From Candidatus Borrelia undatumii (GTDB taxonomy: Bacteria; Spirochaetota; Spirochaetia; Borreliales; Borreliaceae), in the NCBI RefSeq assembly GCF_020882015.2, contig NZ_CP086555.2:1-64000 (forward strand): 64,000 bases of DNA, given 5' to 3'. How positions within the stretch are numbered: position 1 is the stretch's first letter; each line of letters begins with the position of its first letter. Both the position numbers and the translations under genes were made by a program. Below the pieces are notes generated by a model. That model searched no databases. It was not told where the DNA came from and worked only from the letters and a program-made list of their open reading frames with translations. Positions 1-10,050 of the stretch are shown here, one piece after another.

Positions 1-5
1 AATGA

Positions 6-1064
6 CTACACATTTGAATTATCCCTCAAGGATTTTTCCACATTTCTCCTCACACTATTCCAAGTTCTAGAAAGACCCATCAATTTTTTAGCACCTCTGA
101 CGACCTCCATTGCAACTTTTCTGGTTTTACTTGTACCCTCATAAATTATTTCATCTACATATTTTTTTTTGGACTTAAAAAAAGCTCTTCTCTCTCTGAT
201 CGGTTTTAAAAATTTATTTAAAACCTCAAAAAGCCTTTCCTTAACTTCAACATCACCGATAGTACCCCTTTTATACCTAGCTTTAAGTTCACAAAGTTCA
301 TCAACATTATTATTAAAAAGGGCATGATAAATAAAAACAGGATTGCTTTCAACTTCTCCTGGTATATCCGCTCTCACTCTTTTTGGATCTGTAAACATGG
401 ACATAACCTTTCTACGCAATAAATTTTCATCATCACTCAAAAATATTGCATTACCAAGACTCTTACTCATCTTATTCTTGCCATAAATTCCCACAAGAGA
501 CTGAGAATCTGTGAAAATAGCTTCAGGAATTGGGAAAAAGCTTTCTCCATAAAGAAAATTAAACCTTTTTGCAAGTTCCCTTGCAAGCTCAATATGAGCC
601 TCATTGTCACGCCCAACCGGCACCAAATTAGCCTTAGCCATTAAAATATCCGCACTCATAAGGACCGGATAACCTAAAAGTCCATAAGAAACCTCAGTAA
701 ACCCAGCAGCAACACTCATATCTTTTATGCTAGGAATCCTTTGCAAACGACTTACCATAACAATCATTGAAAGTATTAAGTTTAGCTCTAAAAGTTCTGG
801 TATGGCTGACTGTAAATATATGTGTACTTTCTCTGGATTAATTCCACACGCAAGATAATCCAAAACCATCTCCCTAGCATTAGAAGATATTTCACTAATA
901 CTATTTAAATCTGGTCTCGTAGTAAGAGTATGCAAATCAGCTATAATAACATAAGCCTCATACTCCTCTTGGTATTTTAATCTACTTACAACAGAGCCTA
1001 CATAATGCCCCAAATGGAGAGAGCCAGTGGGTCTATCTCCTGTAAGCATAACCTTCTTCTTCAA
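6..1064 (-). CDS. trpS: tryptophanyl-tRNA synthetase
   Basis: Class I aminoacyl-tRNA synthetase that charges tRNA-Trp in the cytoplasm. The 352-residue protein shows the HIGH-type signature HLGH at residues 17-20 and KMSKS at 198-202, and its length is normal for the family. The start is TTG at 1062-1064. A strong ribosome binding site (GGAG, 8 nt upstream, inside AAAGGAGAA) fits that TTG better than the in-frame ATG five codons later. It lies 2 bp downstream of the AI-2E-type permease gene and is probably co-transcribed with it. It matches the position of BB_0005 in B. burgdorferi. Confidence 0.97.
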   Translation of the reverse strand: MKKKVMLTGDRPTGSLHLGHYVGSVVSRLKYQEEYEAYVIIADLHTLTTRPDLNSISEISSNAREMVLDYLACGINPEKVHIYLQSAIPELLELNLILSMIVMVSRLQRIPSIKDMSVAAGFTEVSYGLLGYPVLMSADILMAKANLVPVGRDNEAHIELARELAKRFNFLYGESFFPIPEAIFTDSQSLVGIYGKNKMSKSLGNAIFLSDDENLLRRKVMSMFTDPKRVRADIPGEVESNPVFIYHALFNNNVDELCELKARYKRGTIGDVEVKERLFEVLNKFLKPIRERRAFFKSKKKYVDEIIYEGTSKTRKVAMEVVRGAKKLMGLSRTWNSVRRNVEKSLRDNSNV

Positions 1065-1066
1065 GC

Positions 1067-2155
1067 TTAATTCTCCTTTCTATCCAACAAGTTATCATTA
1101 ACATCGACTAAAATCTTTGAACCACTCAAGAATACAGAAAAAGGCCTTAAATAAGCAATATTATCCACTATCACCTTTATAATTACTGTAAAAGGATAAG
1201 CTATTAAAAGTCCTACAATGCCCCAAAGCCAACCCCAAAAGAAAAGAAAACAAAGCAATAAAAAAGGAGAAATATCAAGCCTATATCCCTGCATTTTTGG
1301 TTCAAGGATATTTCCAATCAATACCTGAATGGAAGTATTGTATATGAATATATAAAGCACCAAATTTAAATTTGGATAGAACTGTATTAAAGAAGCTACC
1401 ACAATAAAGAACACAGCTAAAATCGATCCTATGCTTGGAATAAAATTAAAAACAAATGTAATGACTGCCCACACAAGAGGAAAATCCTGCCCAAACGAAG
1501 TCAAACCTACAAATACCAGAAAACCTGTTAAGCAACTAACAAAAACTTTTATTACCAAATACTTACTAATTTGACTATTTATTGTACCCAAAGCATCAAC
1601 GAATCTCTCTGAAACGGAATGTCCAAAAGCCTCTCTAACTTTTATACCAAAAATATGTATCTCTGATAGTAAAAAATACAACAATAAAAACAGCACCACT
1701 AAACTACTTGCAAAACTAATAATTTCATTAGATATTCTAGTTAAAAAAGGGTAGATGTACCCAGAAAAATCTATATTTCCAATAATAGCACTATCTACTC
1801 TATATTTATCAAGAATATCTCTTATGATAAAGATCAACTGATTTTGATAATAAGGCAACTGCTTCATTAAAACAGTAATACTGTAATAAACAAAATTACA
1901 AACTAAATAAGAAAATAAAAAGAGAAAAAGGAAAATGACAAGGACTATTAAAACCCTTGGAATCAGCAACCTTTTAAGAAAGGTATAAATAGGATATACC
2001 AAAAACCCAAGAACCACCGCAATAGCTAAGGGCTTAAACACTGCCTGTGCTATTTTTAAAGAACTAACTAAAATTGCAACCAACACTACAGTGTAAAAAA
2101 TAGACTGAACTTTGAAAAACTTCAATTTATCAGCTGGTTCTAAATCTAAAGCCAT
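1067..2155 (-). CDS. AI-2E family (DUF20) multipass membrane protein
   Basis: Integral inner-membrane protein of 362 residues with about eight hydrophobic segments. The family motif FNFIPSIGSILA lies near residues 237-250 and is typical of the AI-2E/PerM permease family. Members are exporters or permeases of varied or unknown substrate, so no substrate is assigned. The ATG at 2153-2155 is preceded by AAAGGAGGAATAAG, an excellent ribosome binding site. It sits just upstream of trpS (2 bp gap). It corresponds by order to BB_0006. Confidence 0.85.
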   Translation of the reverse strand: MALDLEPADKLKFFKVQSIFYTVVLVAILVSSLKIAQAVFKPLAIAVVLGFLVYPIYTFLKRLLIPRVLIVLVIFLFLFLFSYLVCNFVYYSITVLMKQLPYYQNQLIFIIRDILDKYRVDSAIIGNIDFSGYIYPFLTRISNEIISFASSLVVLFLLLYFLLSEIHIFGIKVREAFGHSVSERFVDALGTINSQISKYLVIKVFVSCLTGFLVFVGLTSFGQDFPLVWAVITFVFNFIPSIGSILAVFFIVVASLIQFYPNLNLVLYIFIYNTSIQVLIGNILEPKMQGYRLDISPFLLLCFLFFWGWLWGIVGLLIAYPFTVIIKVIVDNIAYLRPFSVFLSGSKILVDVNDNLLDRKEN

Positions 2156-2224
2156 CTTATTCCTCCTTTAACACTTAAATAACTGCATACAGAATTAAGA
2201 ACATGCAAAAAGTCTTAAACTAAT

Positions 2225-3082
2225 TTACACATTCAAACGAATTCTCTTCATTATCCAATTATATAATTTACTTCCCTTACTATAATTAGCTTCAGCTACG
2301 CTGCCAACCCTCTTTTCTCTGAGTAATCTCCTAGCCTTCCTATCGTCCTCATAATAAACTGTTAACGTATTCTCATAATGATCCAGGTTATTATTCAATA
2401 TCTCAAAAGCTGGAATGTCACTAAACCCGTCTGCAATATAAAACATATTCTCAAAAGGGATCTCTCTCCTACCTCTCGGGACTCTCTTGTTGATCCTATC
2501 ATAAGACCCTTTATTTAATTCAAAAATTACCCTTGTTTTTGTTGTATGATCTACAAAATAACACACACTGCTTAAAACACTGTTTTCGGAAAATTTATTA
2601 TCTAGGCTATTATAAAAAGGCATAAGGTATGTATCTATAAATTCACAAGCCCAAACCTTAGTAACGTAAGGAGCAACCTTACTCCCCAAAATCATCTGCC
2701 GAAATCCACTTGAAACAATGTAAATATTTATTGCAGAACCCGACCCCTTTAATCCTTTGTTGATTGTATCTATCTCTTCAAATAATTCAACTACACCTTC
2801 AAAAAATTTTAATTTTGACCCCAACTTGAATAATATTTCATTATTCAAACCTTTAAAAATACCTTCTCTGACATACGTCAAAAAATGAGACAAATATATC
2901 ATCTCATTTGTAATAATATTATAGTTATTTTCATTATAAACAGAAGCCAAATTTTTAACTTCATTCCAAAACGAACGCTCGTCAACACTATACTCATCAA
3001 AAAGCACTTGTTGCATATTGCCACAAATTAAGGTATCATCAAAATCGAATATCAAAGCTATTATCTTTTCTTTCTTATCCAT
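2225..3082 (-). CDS. HAD-superfamily hydrolase (probable phosphatase)
   Basis: A 285-residue cytoplasmic protein with all four HAD motifs. Motif I is FDFDDT at 12-17, with nucleophile D13 and acid D15. Motif II is IVSSGF near 122. A lysine-containing stretch, KTRVIFELNKGS, serves as motif III. Motif IV is ADGFSDIP near 217. The substrate cannot be read from sequence. It is transcribed divergently from cdaA across a 91-bp region that holds a perfect 16-bp palindrome. It corresponds by order to BB_0007. Confidence 0.8.
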   Translation of the reverse strand: MDKKEKIIALIFDFDDTLICGNMQQVLFDEYSVDERSFWNEVKNLASVYNENNYNIITNEMIYLSHFLTYVREGIFKGLNNEILFKLGSKLKFFEGVVELFEEIDTINKGLKGSGSAINIYIVSSGFRQMILGSKVAPYVTKVWACEFIDTYLMPFYNSLDNKFSENSVLSSVCYFVDHTTKTRVIFELNKGSYDRINKRVPRGRREIPFENMFYIADGFSDIPAFEILNNNLDHYENTLTVYYEDDRKARRLLREKRVGSVAEANYSKGSKLYNWIMKRIRLNV

Positions 3083-3091
3083 AAAATAGAA

Positions 3092-3107
3092 GTTAATTTA
3101 AATTAAC
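3092..3107. promoter_or_regulatory. perfect 16-bp palindrome between divergent genes
   Basis: GTTAATTTAAATTAAC is its own reverse complement. It lies 10 bp upstream of the HAD gene start and 67 bp upstream of cdaA. Its position suggests an operator, but AT-rich palindromes also arise by chance in this genome. Confidence 0.35.
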
Positions 3108-3173
3108 CAAGTTGTATTAAAATATATATGTAACTGCAAATATATTCAATATATAATGCAAAACTAGGTAGAA

Positions 3174-3950
3174 ATGTTTATGACAGACATGGTTAATATG
3201 ATTCAAATGAAGGATATTCTCTTTAGGGTGCTAGACCTAGGTTTAATCAGTATTTTGATTTACTACGTATATAAAAATGTAGTTAACTCTTACTCCATCA
3301 ATCTGCTTAAAGGGATGATTGTGATTTCGTCTATTGGAATTATCTCCTATTATCTTAATCTACACACTATAAACTGGCTTTTAAGCTATATAGCAAACAT
3401 ATTGCCCATTGCAATGCTTATACTATTTAATAAAGAAATAAAGAAGATAATAATGCAAATCGGCAATTTTAATCTATCTTTTAAATTTGCAAACCGAAAA
3501 GAAGAAACTACCAAAATTATTTCTGAAATAATAAAAGCAATCAAGCACTTGTCGGAAAGCAAATCTGGTAGCTTGATCTGTATTGAGAAAAAAATACAGC
3601 TGGATCAATTAATAAACAAAGGAATAAAATTAGATTCCATCGTATCTAACGAAATCTTGATATCAATTTTTGACTATGAAACACCTCTACACGATGGCGC
3701 TGTTATTATTAGCAACAACAGGATCGTTTATGCTGGATCCTTCCTGCCTCTATCTAATATCGAATCTATAAGCAAAACTTTTGGAACAAGGCACAGGGCA
3801 GGTCTTGGGATTTCTGAAAATTCAGACGCAATTACAATAATTACTTCTGAAGAAACTGGGTCCATTTCGCTCACAAGCAATGGAAAACTAGAGTATAATT
3901 TAGATTTGAATGAAGTTAGAAAAAAGTTAAATCTTGCATTAATAGAATGA
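3174..3950 (+). CDS. cdaA: diadenylate cyclase CdaA
   Basis: Makes cyclic di-AMP from two ATP at the inner membrane. The 258-residue protein has three N-terminal transmembrane segments (about residues 15-90) followed by the DAC domain. The catalytic DGA motif is at 174-176 and RHR at 206-208, so it should be active. A TATAAT -10 lies at 3152-3157. ATGs at 3174 and 3180 are both possible starts. It overlaps the next gene, a YbbR-domain protein, by 4 bp, which is the conserved cdaA-cdaR pairing. It corresponds to BB_0008. Confidence 0.95.
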   Translation: MFMTDMVNMIQMKDILFRVLDLGLISILIYYVYKNVVNSYSINLLKGMIVISSIGIISYYLNLHTINWLLSYIANILPIAMLILFNKEIKKIIMQIGNFNLSFKFANRKEETTKIISEIIKAIKHLSESKSGSLICIEKKIQLDQLINKGIKLDSIVSNEILISIFDYETPLHDGAVIISNNRIVYAGSFLPLSNIESISKTFGTRHRAGLGISENSDAITIITSEETGSISLTSNGKLEYNLDLNEVRKKLNLALIE

Positions 3951-4942
3951 ACATAATCAAAAAAATTAGAAATATAATGAGACTATTGTTTGAAGACTGG
4001 CAAAATAAATCAATTTCTATTTTAATAGCCATTGTTATGTTTGCTGCATTTTATTTAAACAACATAGAATCGGTTACGGTAGAAAAGGAAATCAAGATTT
4101 TATTAAAAGATGAAATCACACTAGGAAAGGTTCCTGATTTCACCAAAATACTGCTTACAACAAGAATTGACAAAGAAAATTTAAAATACTTGGATCTTGA
4201 CCGCATAATCTTATTAGTTGAGGCCACTAATATAAAGGAATCAGGAGAATACGAGCTTCCAATAAAAATCAAAAATCTCAATTCAATTCCCATTGCTGAG
4301 TACAAACTTTCAAGAAACACAATCTCGCTAAGTCTCGATAAAAAAGTTTCAAAGCTAGTAAAAGTTGAACCCAAATTCACACTACTTGAAAAAGAGAACA
4401 AAGGGGAATATTTTATTGCCAAATACAATATCTCACCCGAACAATTAACAATATATGGCCCCGAAAAGGTGATAGACACAATTAATACAATTAAAACTGA
4501 AATAAAAGAATTTGATACAAGAACCATATTTATATCAGAGTATCTTGAAGTGTTATCTCCAAATCCACTCATCACAATTGACAAAAGCCATGTGATGGTT
4601 ACTATTACACTAAATAAAAAATATACACATACGACAATAAAAAGTCCTGATTTAATTATCAGCAATGTCAAAAATGGATTAGAAATAAAAGATAAGGAAA
4701 AAATTCTAAATCCAGAAAAAGAGATGTTCATTAAAATAAGGAGCAGGCTATCTGACAAAATAATCAAAATGCACATAGATAACAAAAACATCGTTTTTAA
4801 TCTGGACCTGGGTCATATTCAAACCCCAGGAATCTATAACATTAATACAGATGTAACGCTTAAAAACAATGCTCACGGCATTGAGGTGTATGAGCAAGAA
4901 CCTAAAAAGATAAGACTAGAGGTAATTCCAAGTGAACAATAA
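3947..4942 (+). CDS. cdaR: YbbR-domain protein, CdaR-like regulator of CdaA
   Basis: A 331-residue membrane-anchored extracytoplasmic protein. One transmembrane helix (about residues 23-40) is followed by repeated beta-rich YbbR-type segments. In Firmicutes the YbbR protein CdaR binds CdaA and modulates its cyclase activity. The 4-bp ATGA overlap with cdaA supports the same role here. The role is inferred from family and context. Codon use is A-rich, as in other plus-strand genes of the window. It corresponds to BB_0009. Confidence 0.8.
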   Translation: MNIIKKIRNIMRLLFEDWQNKSISILIAIVMFAAFYLNNIESVTVEKEIKILLKDEITLGKVPDFTKILLTTRIDKENLKYLDLDRIILLVEATNIKESGEYELPIKIKNLNSIPIAEYKLSRNTISLSLDKKVSKLVKVEPKFTLLEKENKGEYFIAKYNISPEQLTIYGPEKVIDTINTIKTEIKEFDTRTIFISEYLEVLSPNPLITIDKSHVMVTITLNKKYTHTTIKSPDLIISNVKNGLEIKDKEKILNPEKEMFIKIRSRLSDKIIKMHIDNKNIVFNLDLGHIQTPGIYNINTDVTLKNNAHGIEVYEQEPKKIRLEVIPSEQ

Positions 4943-4946
4943 AATT

Positions 4947-5321
4947 ATGAAATCAATAGGATGTGATATAATACAGGTTAGTAGGCTTAATGGTTTGCTA
5001 GAAAACAGAAAGAAATTGGAGAGGTTTTTTACGCAAAGAGAAATTGGAAATTTAGAAATGAAGGGGAAGGGTGTCCTGGAAAGCTTGGCTGGCAAGTTTG
5101 CAGCAAAGGAGGCTTTGATTAAATCTTTGGGTCCTCTTTTGGAAAATAAGATAAAGTACTCCCTTAAAGATATGGAGGTCGTTAAATTGCCGGCTGGGAA
5201 TGTTGTATTCCGGCTCCACAATGATGTAGAAGACTTGATCAATAAAATGAACTTGAGAGTGTATTTGACCATCTCGCATGAGAGGGAGTACGCTGTTGCG
5301 TTTGTAATGATAGAAGACTAG
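4947..5321 (+). CDS. acpS: holo-[acyl-carrier-protein] synthase
   Basis: Transfers 4'-phosphopantetheine from CoA to acyl carrier protein. The Asp motif GCDII near the N-terminus and the helix [17 protein letters not shown] are diagnostic. The ATG at 4947 gives 124 residues beginning MKSIGCD, the usual AcpS start. An in-frame GTG at 4932 would add five residues and overlap the previous gene. The gene has a strong G-over-C skew, opposite to the flanking plus-strand genes. It corresponds to BB_0010. Confidence 0.93.
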   Translation: MKSIGCDIIQVSRLNGLLENRKKLERFFTQREIGNLEMKGKGVLESLAGKFAAKEALIKSLGPLLENKIKYSLKDMEVVKLPAGNVVFRLHNDVEDLINKMNLRVYLTISHEREYAVAFVMIED

Positions 5322-5324
5322 TTT

Positions 5325-6170
5325 ATGAACAAAATATCATATTTCACAAAATACGAAATCAAATGTCCTCTGTGTGACCATAAATTTAGAAAAGAAGATC
5401 TTCTGACAGGAAGCAGCCGGTTAATATCTGGAGAGTTAAGAGTTGACTTAAAAAGAGAATATGTAAGGAATGAAAGGTATGGAGATATCTACCCTAGGAT
5501 ATATTCGATTACAGTATGTCCTAATTGCTACCTGGCTGCTTTTCCGAATGAATTTAATGCAATACCCGTTGGTTTACAGACAAAGCAGATGTTAGTAAAC
5601 TGTGAGCAAAAACGAAAAGGAATAAAAACACTTTTTGAGGACAATCTAAATTTTGATCAACCAAGAGGGCTTAAAGAGGGCGCTGCTAGCTACATACTTG
5701 CCATGATGTGCTATGAGTATTTTGATAAAAGCCGCAATCCAACTCTGAACCAGGCTAAATGTGCAATAAGGGCAGCGTGGGTTTTCGAGGATCTTCACAA
5801 AGAAAATCCAAATAAGAATTATAACTATCTACAAAAAATATTTTACTACAAAGCAGCTTATCTTTATAAATCAACGATTGAAAAAGAGCAAGATAATTCA
5901 GAGCCAATCTCTAATGAAGCAGTATTCGGCCCTGATACCGATAAGAATTATGGGTATGACAGTGTTTTATACTTATCTGGGCTGCTAGAATATTTTTATG
6001 GTAATAAGGATAATAAGGAGTACAGATACAATCAATTAGTCGAAATCAAGACTGTACTCTCTAAAATAGCCGGCATGGGGAAGTCATCAAGAGAAAAACC
6101 CTCAATACTTTTAGACAAGATAAAAGAAGTTTATTTTAAAATTTCAAAAGAAATAAAAACTTTAAAATAA
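5325..6170 (+). CDS. DUF2225 protein with CxxC pairs
   Basis: A 281-residue protein of the DUF2225 family. CPLC at about residues 15-18 and CPNC at about 66-69 form a probable zinc-ribbon-like metal site. A helical repeat-like C-terminal half follows. No enzymatic function is established that I know of. It starts 3 bp after acpS and abuts truA with no gap, so it belongs to the cdaA-priA operon. It corresponds to BB_0011. Confidence 0.75.
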   Translation: MNKISYFTKYEIKCPLCDHKFRKEDLLTGSSRLISGELRVDLKREYVRNERYGDIYPRIYSITVCPNCYLAAFPNEFNAIPVGLQTKQMLVNCEQKRKGIKTLFEDNLNFDQPRGLKEGAASYILAMMCYEYFDKSRNPTLNQAKCAIRAAWVFEDLHKENPNKNYNYLQKIFYYKAAYLYKSTIEKEQDNSEPISNEAVFGPDTDKNYGYDSVLYLSGLLEYFYGNKDNKEYRYNQLVEIKTVLSKIAGMGKSSREKPSILLDKIKEVYFKISKEIKTLK

Positions 6171-6920
6171 ATGAAAAAAATACTTGCAGAGATAGCGTAC
6201 GACGGGTCTTTATATCATGGATTCCAAATTCAACCTAAAAAACCAACAATACAGGGAGAAATAGAGAAAGCTTTAGAAGAAATAAGTAAAACAAAGATCA
6301 AAATTTACTCCTCTGGCAGAACTGACAAAGGAGTTCATGCAAGAGGACAGATAATAGCTTTTTATATAAACATGAATATTTCCCCAAAAAATTTGAAAGT
6401 GGCTCTAAACTCTCTTTTAAAGAATGATATTAAGATAACAAAATTAAAATATACAAAAGATGAATTTCAGCCCAGATTTAACGCTAGAGGCAGAAAATAT
6501 AGCTATTACATACTCAATAACGAAAATCATTACCCTTGGGATGCATATCAAGCTTACTATGTGAAGAAAAAATTAAATATCAACAGATTAAATGAAATGT
6601 CTGAAATGTTAATTGGAAGGCATGATTTTACTACCTTTTCATGTATAAGAGATCAAACAAATTCAAAACTGAAAGAAATTTACTTTGCTAGGTTCAAGAA
6701 GAAAAATAAGTTTATTGTATTTGAGATAATAGGCTCTTCTTTTTTATGGAAAATGGTAAGATCAATAATAGGAACGATGCTTGATATTGAAATAAAAAAT
6801 GAACCTGTTCATACATTCTTACAAATCTTAAACTCAAAGAATAGAAAATTTGCAAGAAAAACAGCTCCTGCAAATGCTTTATTTTTAGATAAGGTTTACT
6901 ATGAAAAACAAATTAATTAA
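6171..6920 (+). CDS. truA: tRNA pseudouridine(38-40) synthase
   Basis: Converts uridines 38-40 of the tRNA anticodon arm to pseudouridine. The 249-residue protein carries the catalytic motif GRTDKGVHA with nucleophile D52, plus the family N-terminus AYDGSLYHGFQ. It is full length. It directly abuts the DUF2225 gene, and its 3' end overlaps the next gene by 20 bp. It corresponds to BB_0012 (hisT/truA). Confidence 0.96.
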   Translation: MKKILAEIAYDGSLYHGFQIQPKKPTIQGEIEKALEEISKTKIKIYSSGRTDKGVHARGQIIAFYINMNISPKNLKVALNSLLKNDIKITKLKYTKDEFQPRFNARGRKYSYYILNNENHYPWDAYQAYYVKKKLNINRLNEMSEMLIGRHDFTTFSCIRDQTNSKLKEIYFARFKKKNKFIVFEIIGSSFLWKMVRSIIGTMLDIEIKNEPVHTFLQILNSKNRKFARKTAPANALFLDKVYYEKQIN

Positions 6921-7464
6921 AAAATTGATACTTTTGAGAATGCTTGGAAATAATATATCGGGTAATCTCTATGAGAACAAAGAAGTGGCCAAAAAAATCA
7001 AAAATAAGACAACAAAACCCAAAAGTAATGCAATACTCAACCAGATTGAACAAGAAGGCATAAAAGAAAATACAGAATCAACAGAACTTAATCCAAGCAA
7101 AAATGAAAAAAAGGATCTGCTAATAGTATACATAGATAAAAAATACTTAAACAAAAGTGCAAGTGAAATAGTAAAAAAATGGTGCCAAAGTATTAAAATA
7201 CTGAATTATAAGATAATAGATAATTTTAACACACTAAGCGTAGAGATTAGTAAACAACCTAAAGCAATCCTATCTTGCGAAGAAGTAGAATTTTTTTTAA
7301 ATCAAAACTTAAGAATTCAAATTGTAAGAGGCTTTGAGCTCAGATTTAAAGGAATTCCATTAGTGTTCACATACCTTCCCATAAGTCAAATCAAAAATCC
7401 AACATTAAAAAAAGAGATCTGGCAAGACTTAAAAATAATAAAAGGTATAATAAAGTATGGATGA
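6901..7464 (+). CDS. hypothetical protein between truA and priA
   Basis: I do not recognise this 187-residue protein. The first 75 residues are basic, asparagine- and lysine-rich and probably disordered. Residues 75-187 look folded, with alternating beta and alpha segments, and end in [14 protein letters not shown]. It overlaps truA by 20 bp and priA by 8 bp, so it is clearly part of the operon. Adjacency to priA invites a link to replication restart but does not prove one. It corresponds to BB_0013. Confidence 0.7.
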   Translation: MKNKLIKKLILLRMLGNNISGNLYENKEVAKKIKNKTTKPKSNAILNQIEQEGIKENTESTELNPSKNEKKDLLIVYIDKKYLNKSASEIVKKWCQSIKILNYKIIDNFNTLSVEISKQPKAILSCEEVEFFLNQNLRIQIVRGFELRFKGIPLVFTYLPISQIKNPTLKKEIWQDLKIIKGIIKYG

Positions 7465-9433
7465 TAATGCGGAAAATAGTTTTTATTATGAGGTTGCTTT
7501 TAATATCCCCGTAAATAAACTTTTTCTTTACAGACATAGTTTCAAATTAGAGATAGGAGTAAGAGTAATAACAAACTTTAATGGAAGGGAAACGATTGGA
7601 ATCATAATAAAAAGATATCCTAAAGGTGAACTCGATACGAATTTTACATTTGAAATAAAAGATATAATGAAGATCGTCGATGAAAATTCACTAATAATAG
7701 AACACAACATTAAACTTGCTAACTGGATTAGTAAAAAAACATTTTCTGGATTTGGAGAAGCTTTGTTTTGCGGACTCCCTAAAAACTCAACTTCAGGCAG
7801 AGTAACAAAAAATAAAGACAATAAAAAATCGGAACCCAAAATACCCATTCAACTAAATGAAGAGCAAAACAATATTTATCAAGAGATAATAGAATCAAAA
7901 ACACAAAATACGTTTTATTTATTTGGAGTACCTGGGTCTGGGAAAACAGAAATATTCATTAAATTATGCGAACAATATTTAAAACAAGAAAAACAAATAA
8001 TTTTCTTAATACCCGAAATCTCTTTAGGTTATCAAATAATTCAAAGGATCAAATCTAATTTAAGCACAAACGAGATTTACGAGTATAACTCAAAAGTATC
8101 AAATTCAAAAAAAATCTCAACATGGAATAAAGTCAAGAATGGAGAAAGCGTGATTATCATTGGAGTTAAAAGTGCATTAATGCTCCCTTTTAAAAATTTA
8201 GGTTTAATAATAATGGATGAGGAACATGAACACACATATAAATCTGAAAATACTCCAAGGTTTCATTCAAGACACATAGGCTTTTTCTTACAAAGTGTTT
8301 TTAATTCTAAATTTATAATGGGAAGTGCAACCCCATCACTTGAAGCATATATGGCCATGGAAAATAATCAGATAAAAAAAATGATGCTGGAAAACAAATT
8401 TTTCAATGAAACAGCTAAAGAACTTAAAATAATAGATATGAAAAAAGAACGTCAGATTATATCTTCAGAATTACTTTACAGCATACAAAAAAGCTTGGTT
8501 AATAAAAGGCAAGTTTTAATATTTTTCAATAAAAGAGGATACTCAAAAACACTTGAATGCAACATTTGTGGGCACATAATTTGCTGCCCAAATTGTTCTT
8601 TTAACTTAACATACCATAAAAACGAAAATAAGCTCATTTGCCACTATTGCAACCATAAAACGAGCATAGTAAAAAGTTGTCCTGGTTGTAATGCGGAAAA
8701 CATCACACATAAAACATATGGAATTCAATTTATTGAAAGGGAATTAAAAAATTTTTTACCAAATGCAAAAATAGCAAGAACAGACTCTGATCTTAACAAA
8801 AAAGACATCATCAATGCTATCACTGATTTTGAAAATGAGAAATTGGATATTTTAATTGGAACACAGATTATTGCAAAAGGATTTAATTTTAGACAAATAC
8901 AAACATTAGGAATTATTAATGCCGATGTTGGTATGGGTCTTCCTGATTTCAGGAGTAGCGAAAGGATGTTTGCAATAATTTCACAAGTACTGGGCAGAGC
9001 AGCAAGATTTCAAAGCGACAATACAATCATCATTCAAACAAAAAATCCCAACTACTACGCCATAAAGTATGCATACGAGGGTAAATATGAATCATTTTAT
9101 AAAGAAGAGATAAAAATTCGCAAAGAACTTAATTATCCACCCTTTAAAAAGATAATCAGAATAATCGTTAGAAGCCACAGAAAAGAAGCAGCCAAACATA
9201 AATGCCTGGAATTTTTTGAAATATCCAAGGAGTTTCTAAATGAAGAAATTGAATATCTTGGCCCATCAAAAGCCCCTATGTCAAAAATATCCAAATACTA
9301 TAGATACAACATATTGTACCTATCAAAATCATTCAACCTGCTCGAAAAGCTAATAAGAAGCACAAAAGAAAAAATAAGATCGACAAAAGATACGTATATC
9401 GAAATAGATTATTACCCAATCTCCCTAATTTAA
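7457..9433 (+). CDS. priA: primosomal replication-restart helicase PriA
   Basis: A 3'-5' superfamily 2 helicase that restarts stalled replication forks. The 658-residue protein has Walker A GVPGSGKT at 157-164 and Walker B DEEH at 254-257. Its zinc-binding cysteine cluster (CNIC, CPNC, CHYC, CPGC) lies near residues 370-412. [11 protein letters not shown] and GRAAR belong to the helicase C domain. It overlaps the unknown upstream gene by 8 bp, and its stop overlaps the convergent udk stop by 4 bp. It corresponds to BB_0014. Confidence 0.96.
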   Translation: MDDNAENSFYYEVAFNIPVNKLFLYRHSFKLEIGVRVITNFNGRETIGIIIKRYPKGELDTNFTFEIKDIMKIVDENSLIIEHNIKLANWISKKTFSGFGEALFCGLPKNSTSGRVTKNKDNKKSEPKIPIQLNEEQNNIYQEIIESKTQNTFYLFGVPGSGKTEIFIKLCEQYLKQEKQIIFLIPEISLGYQIIQRIKSNLSTNEIYEYNSKVSNSKKISTWNKVKNGESVIIIGVKSALMLPFKNLGLIIMDEEHEHTYKSENTPRFHSRHIGFFLQSVFNSKFIMGSATPSLEAYMAMENNQIKKMMLENKFFNETAKELKIIDMKKERQIISSELLYSIQKSLVNKRQVLIFFNKRGYSKTLECNICGHIICCPNCSFNLTYHKNENKLICHYCNHKTSIVKSCPGCNAENITHKTYGIQFIERELKNFLPNAKIARTDSDLNKKDIINAITDFENEKLDILIGTQIIAKGFNFRQIQTLGIINADVGMGLPDFRSSERMFAIISQVLGRAARFQSDNTIIIQTKNPNYYAIKYAYEGKYESFYKEEIKIRKELNYPPFKKIIRIIVRSHRKEAAKHKCLEFFEISKEFLNEEIEYLGPSKAPMSKISKYYRYNILYLSKSFNLLEKLIRSTKEKIRSTKDTYIEIDYYPISLI

Positions 9434-10050
9434 AAAAAATCTGAGCTATCCCTTCCAAGAGCCCTTAAGAATGACGATAGCACATAAAGAGCTTTATCAT
9501 TGTGCCCCCCCTCAGGAATGATAAGATCAGCATACTCCTTAGTGGGCTCAATAAACCTATAGTATCCCGCCCTAGTGGTATTTAAATACTGTTCAATAAC
9601 CGATTCCAGCGTACGACCCCTCCTAGACATGTCTCTTTCAAGCCTTCTAATAAACCTAATGTCATTAGGCGTATCTATATATATCTTTAAATCTATCAGG
9701 TTACGCACTCTTTCTTCAACAAAAATCATAATACCCTCAACAATAACAACAGAAGTTGGATATATCTTTACGGTTTCCAATCTTCTTCTATGATTAATAA
9801 AATCATAAAGAGGCATATTGATTGGCTCATTGCGCTTTAACTTCCCCAGTTGTTCATAAAATAAATTATTGTCAAAAGCATCTGGATGATCAAAATTAAC
9901 ATCTAAAAACTCATATTCATAATCACCAACACTTTTATAGTAATTGTCTTGAGATATAAGGACAAACTCGGGGATAACTTCACTAATTTTATTAACAACA
10001 GTAGTCTTCCCACTACCAGATCCACCAGCTATTCCAATAATCTTAACCAT
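9430..10050 (-). CDS. udk: uridine kinase
   Basis: Phosphorylates uridine and cytidine in pyrimidine salvage. Salvage matters here because Borrelia lacks de novo nucleotide synthesis. The 206-residue protein has the P-loop GGSGSGKT at 9-16 and typical Udk segments [16 protein letters not shown] and EGIMIF. Its start lies inside the rhodanese gene (8-bp overlap), so the two are co-transcribed. Its stop overlaps the priA stop by 4 bp. It corresponds to BB_0015. Confidence 0.95.
   Translation of the reverse strand: MVKIIGIAGGSGSGKTTVVNKISEVIPEFVLISQDNYYKSVGDYEYEFLDVNFDHPDAFDNNLFYEQLGKLKRNEPINMPLYDFINHRRRLETVKIYPTSVVIVEGIMIFVEERVRNLIDLKIYIDTPNDIRFIRRLERDMSRRGRTLESVIEQYLNTTRAGYYRFIEPTKEYADLIIPEGGHNDKALYVLSSFLRALGRDSSDFF

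Noticed and set aside
4051..4791. A 246-codon open frame antisense to the cdaR-like gene
   Set aside because: It mirrors the AT-rich coding strand, is full of Ser/Ile/Leu runs, has no ribosome binding site and no family match; the plus-strand YbbR gene explains the region.
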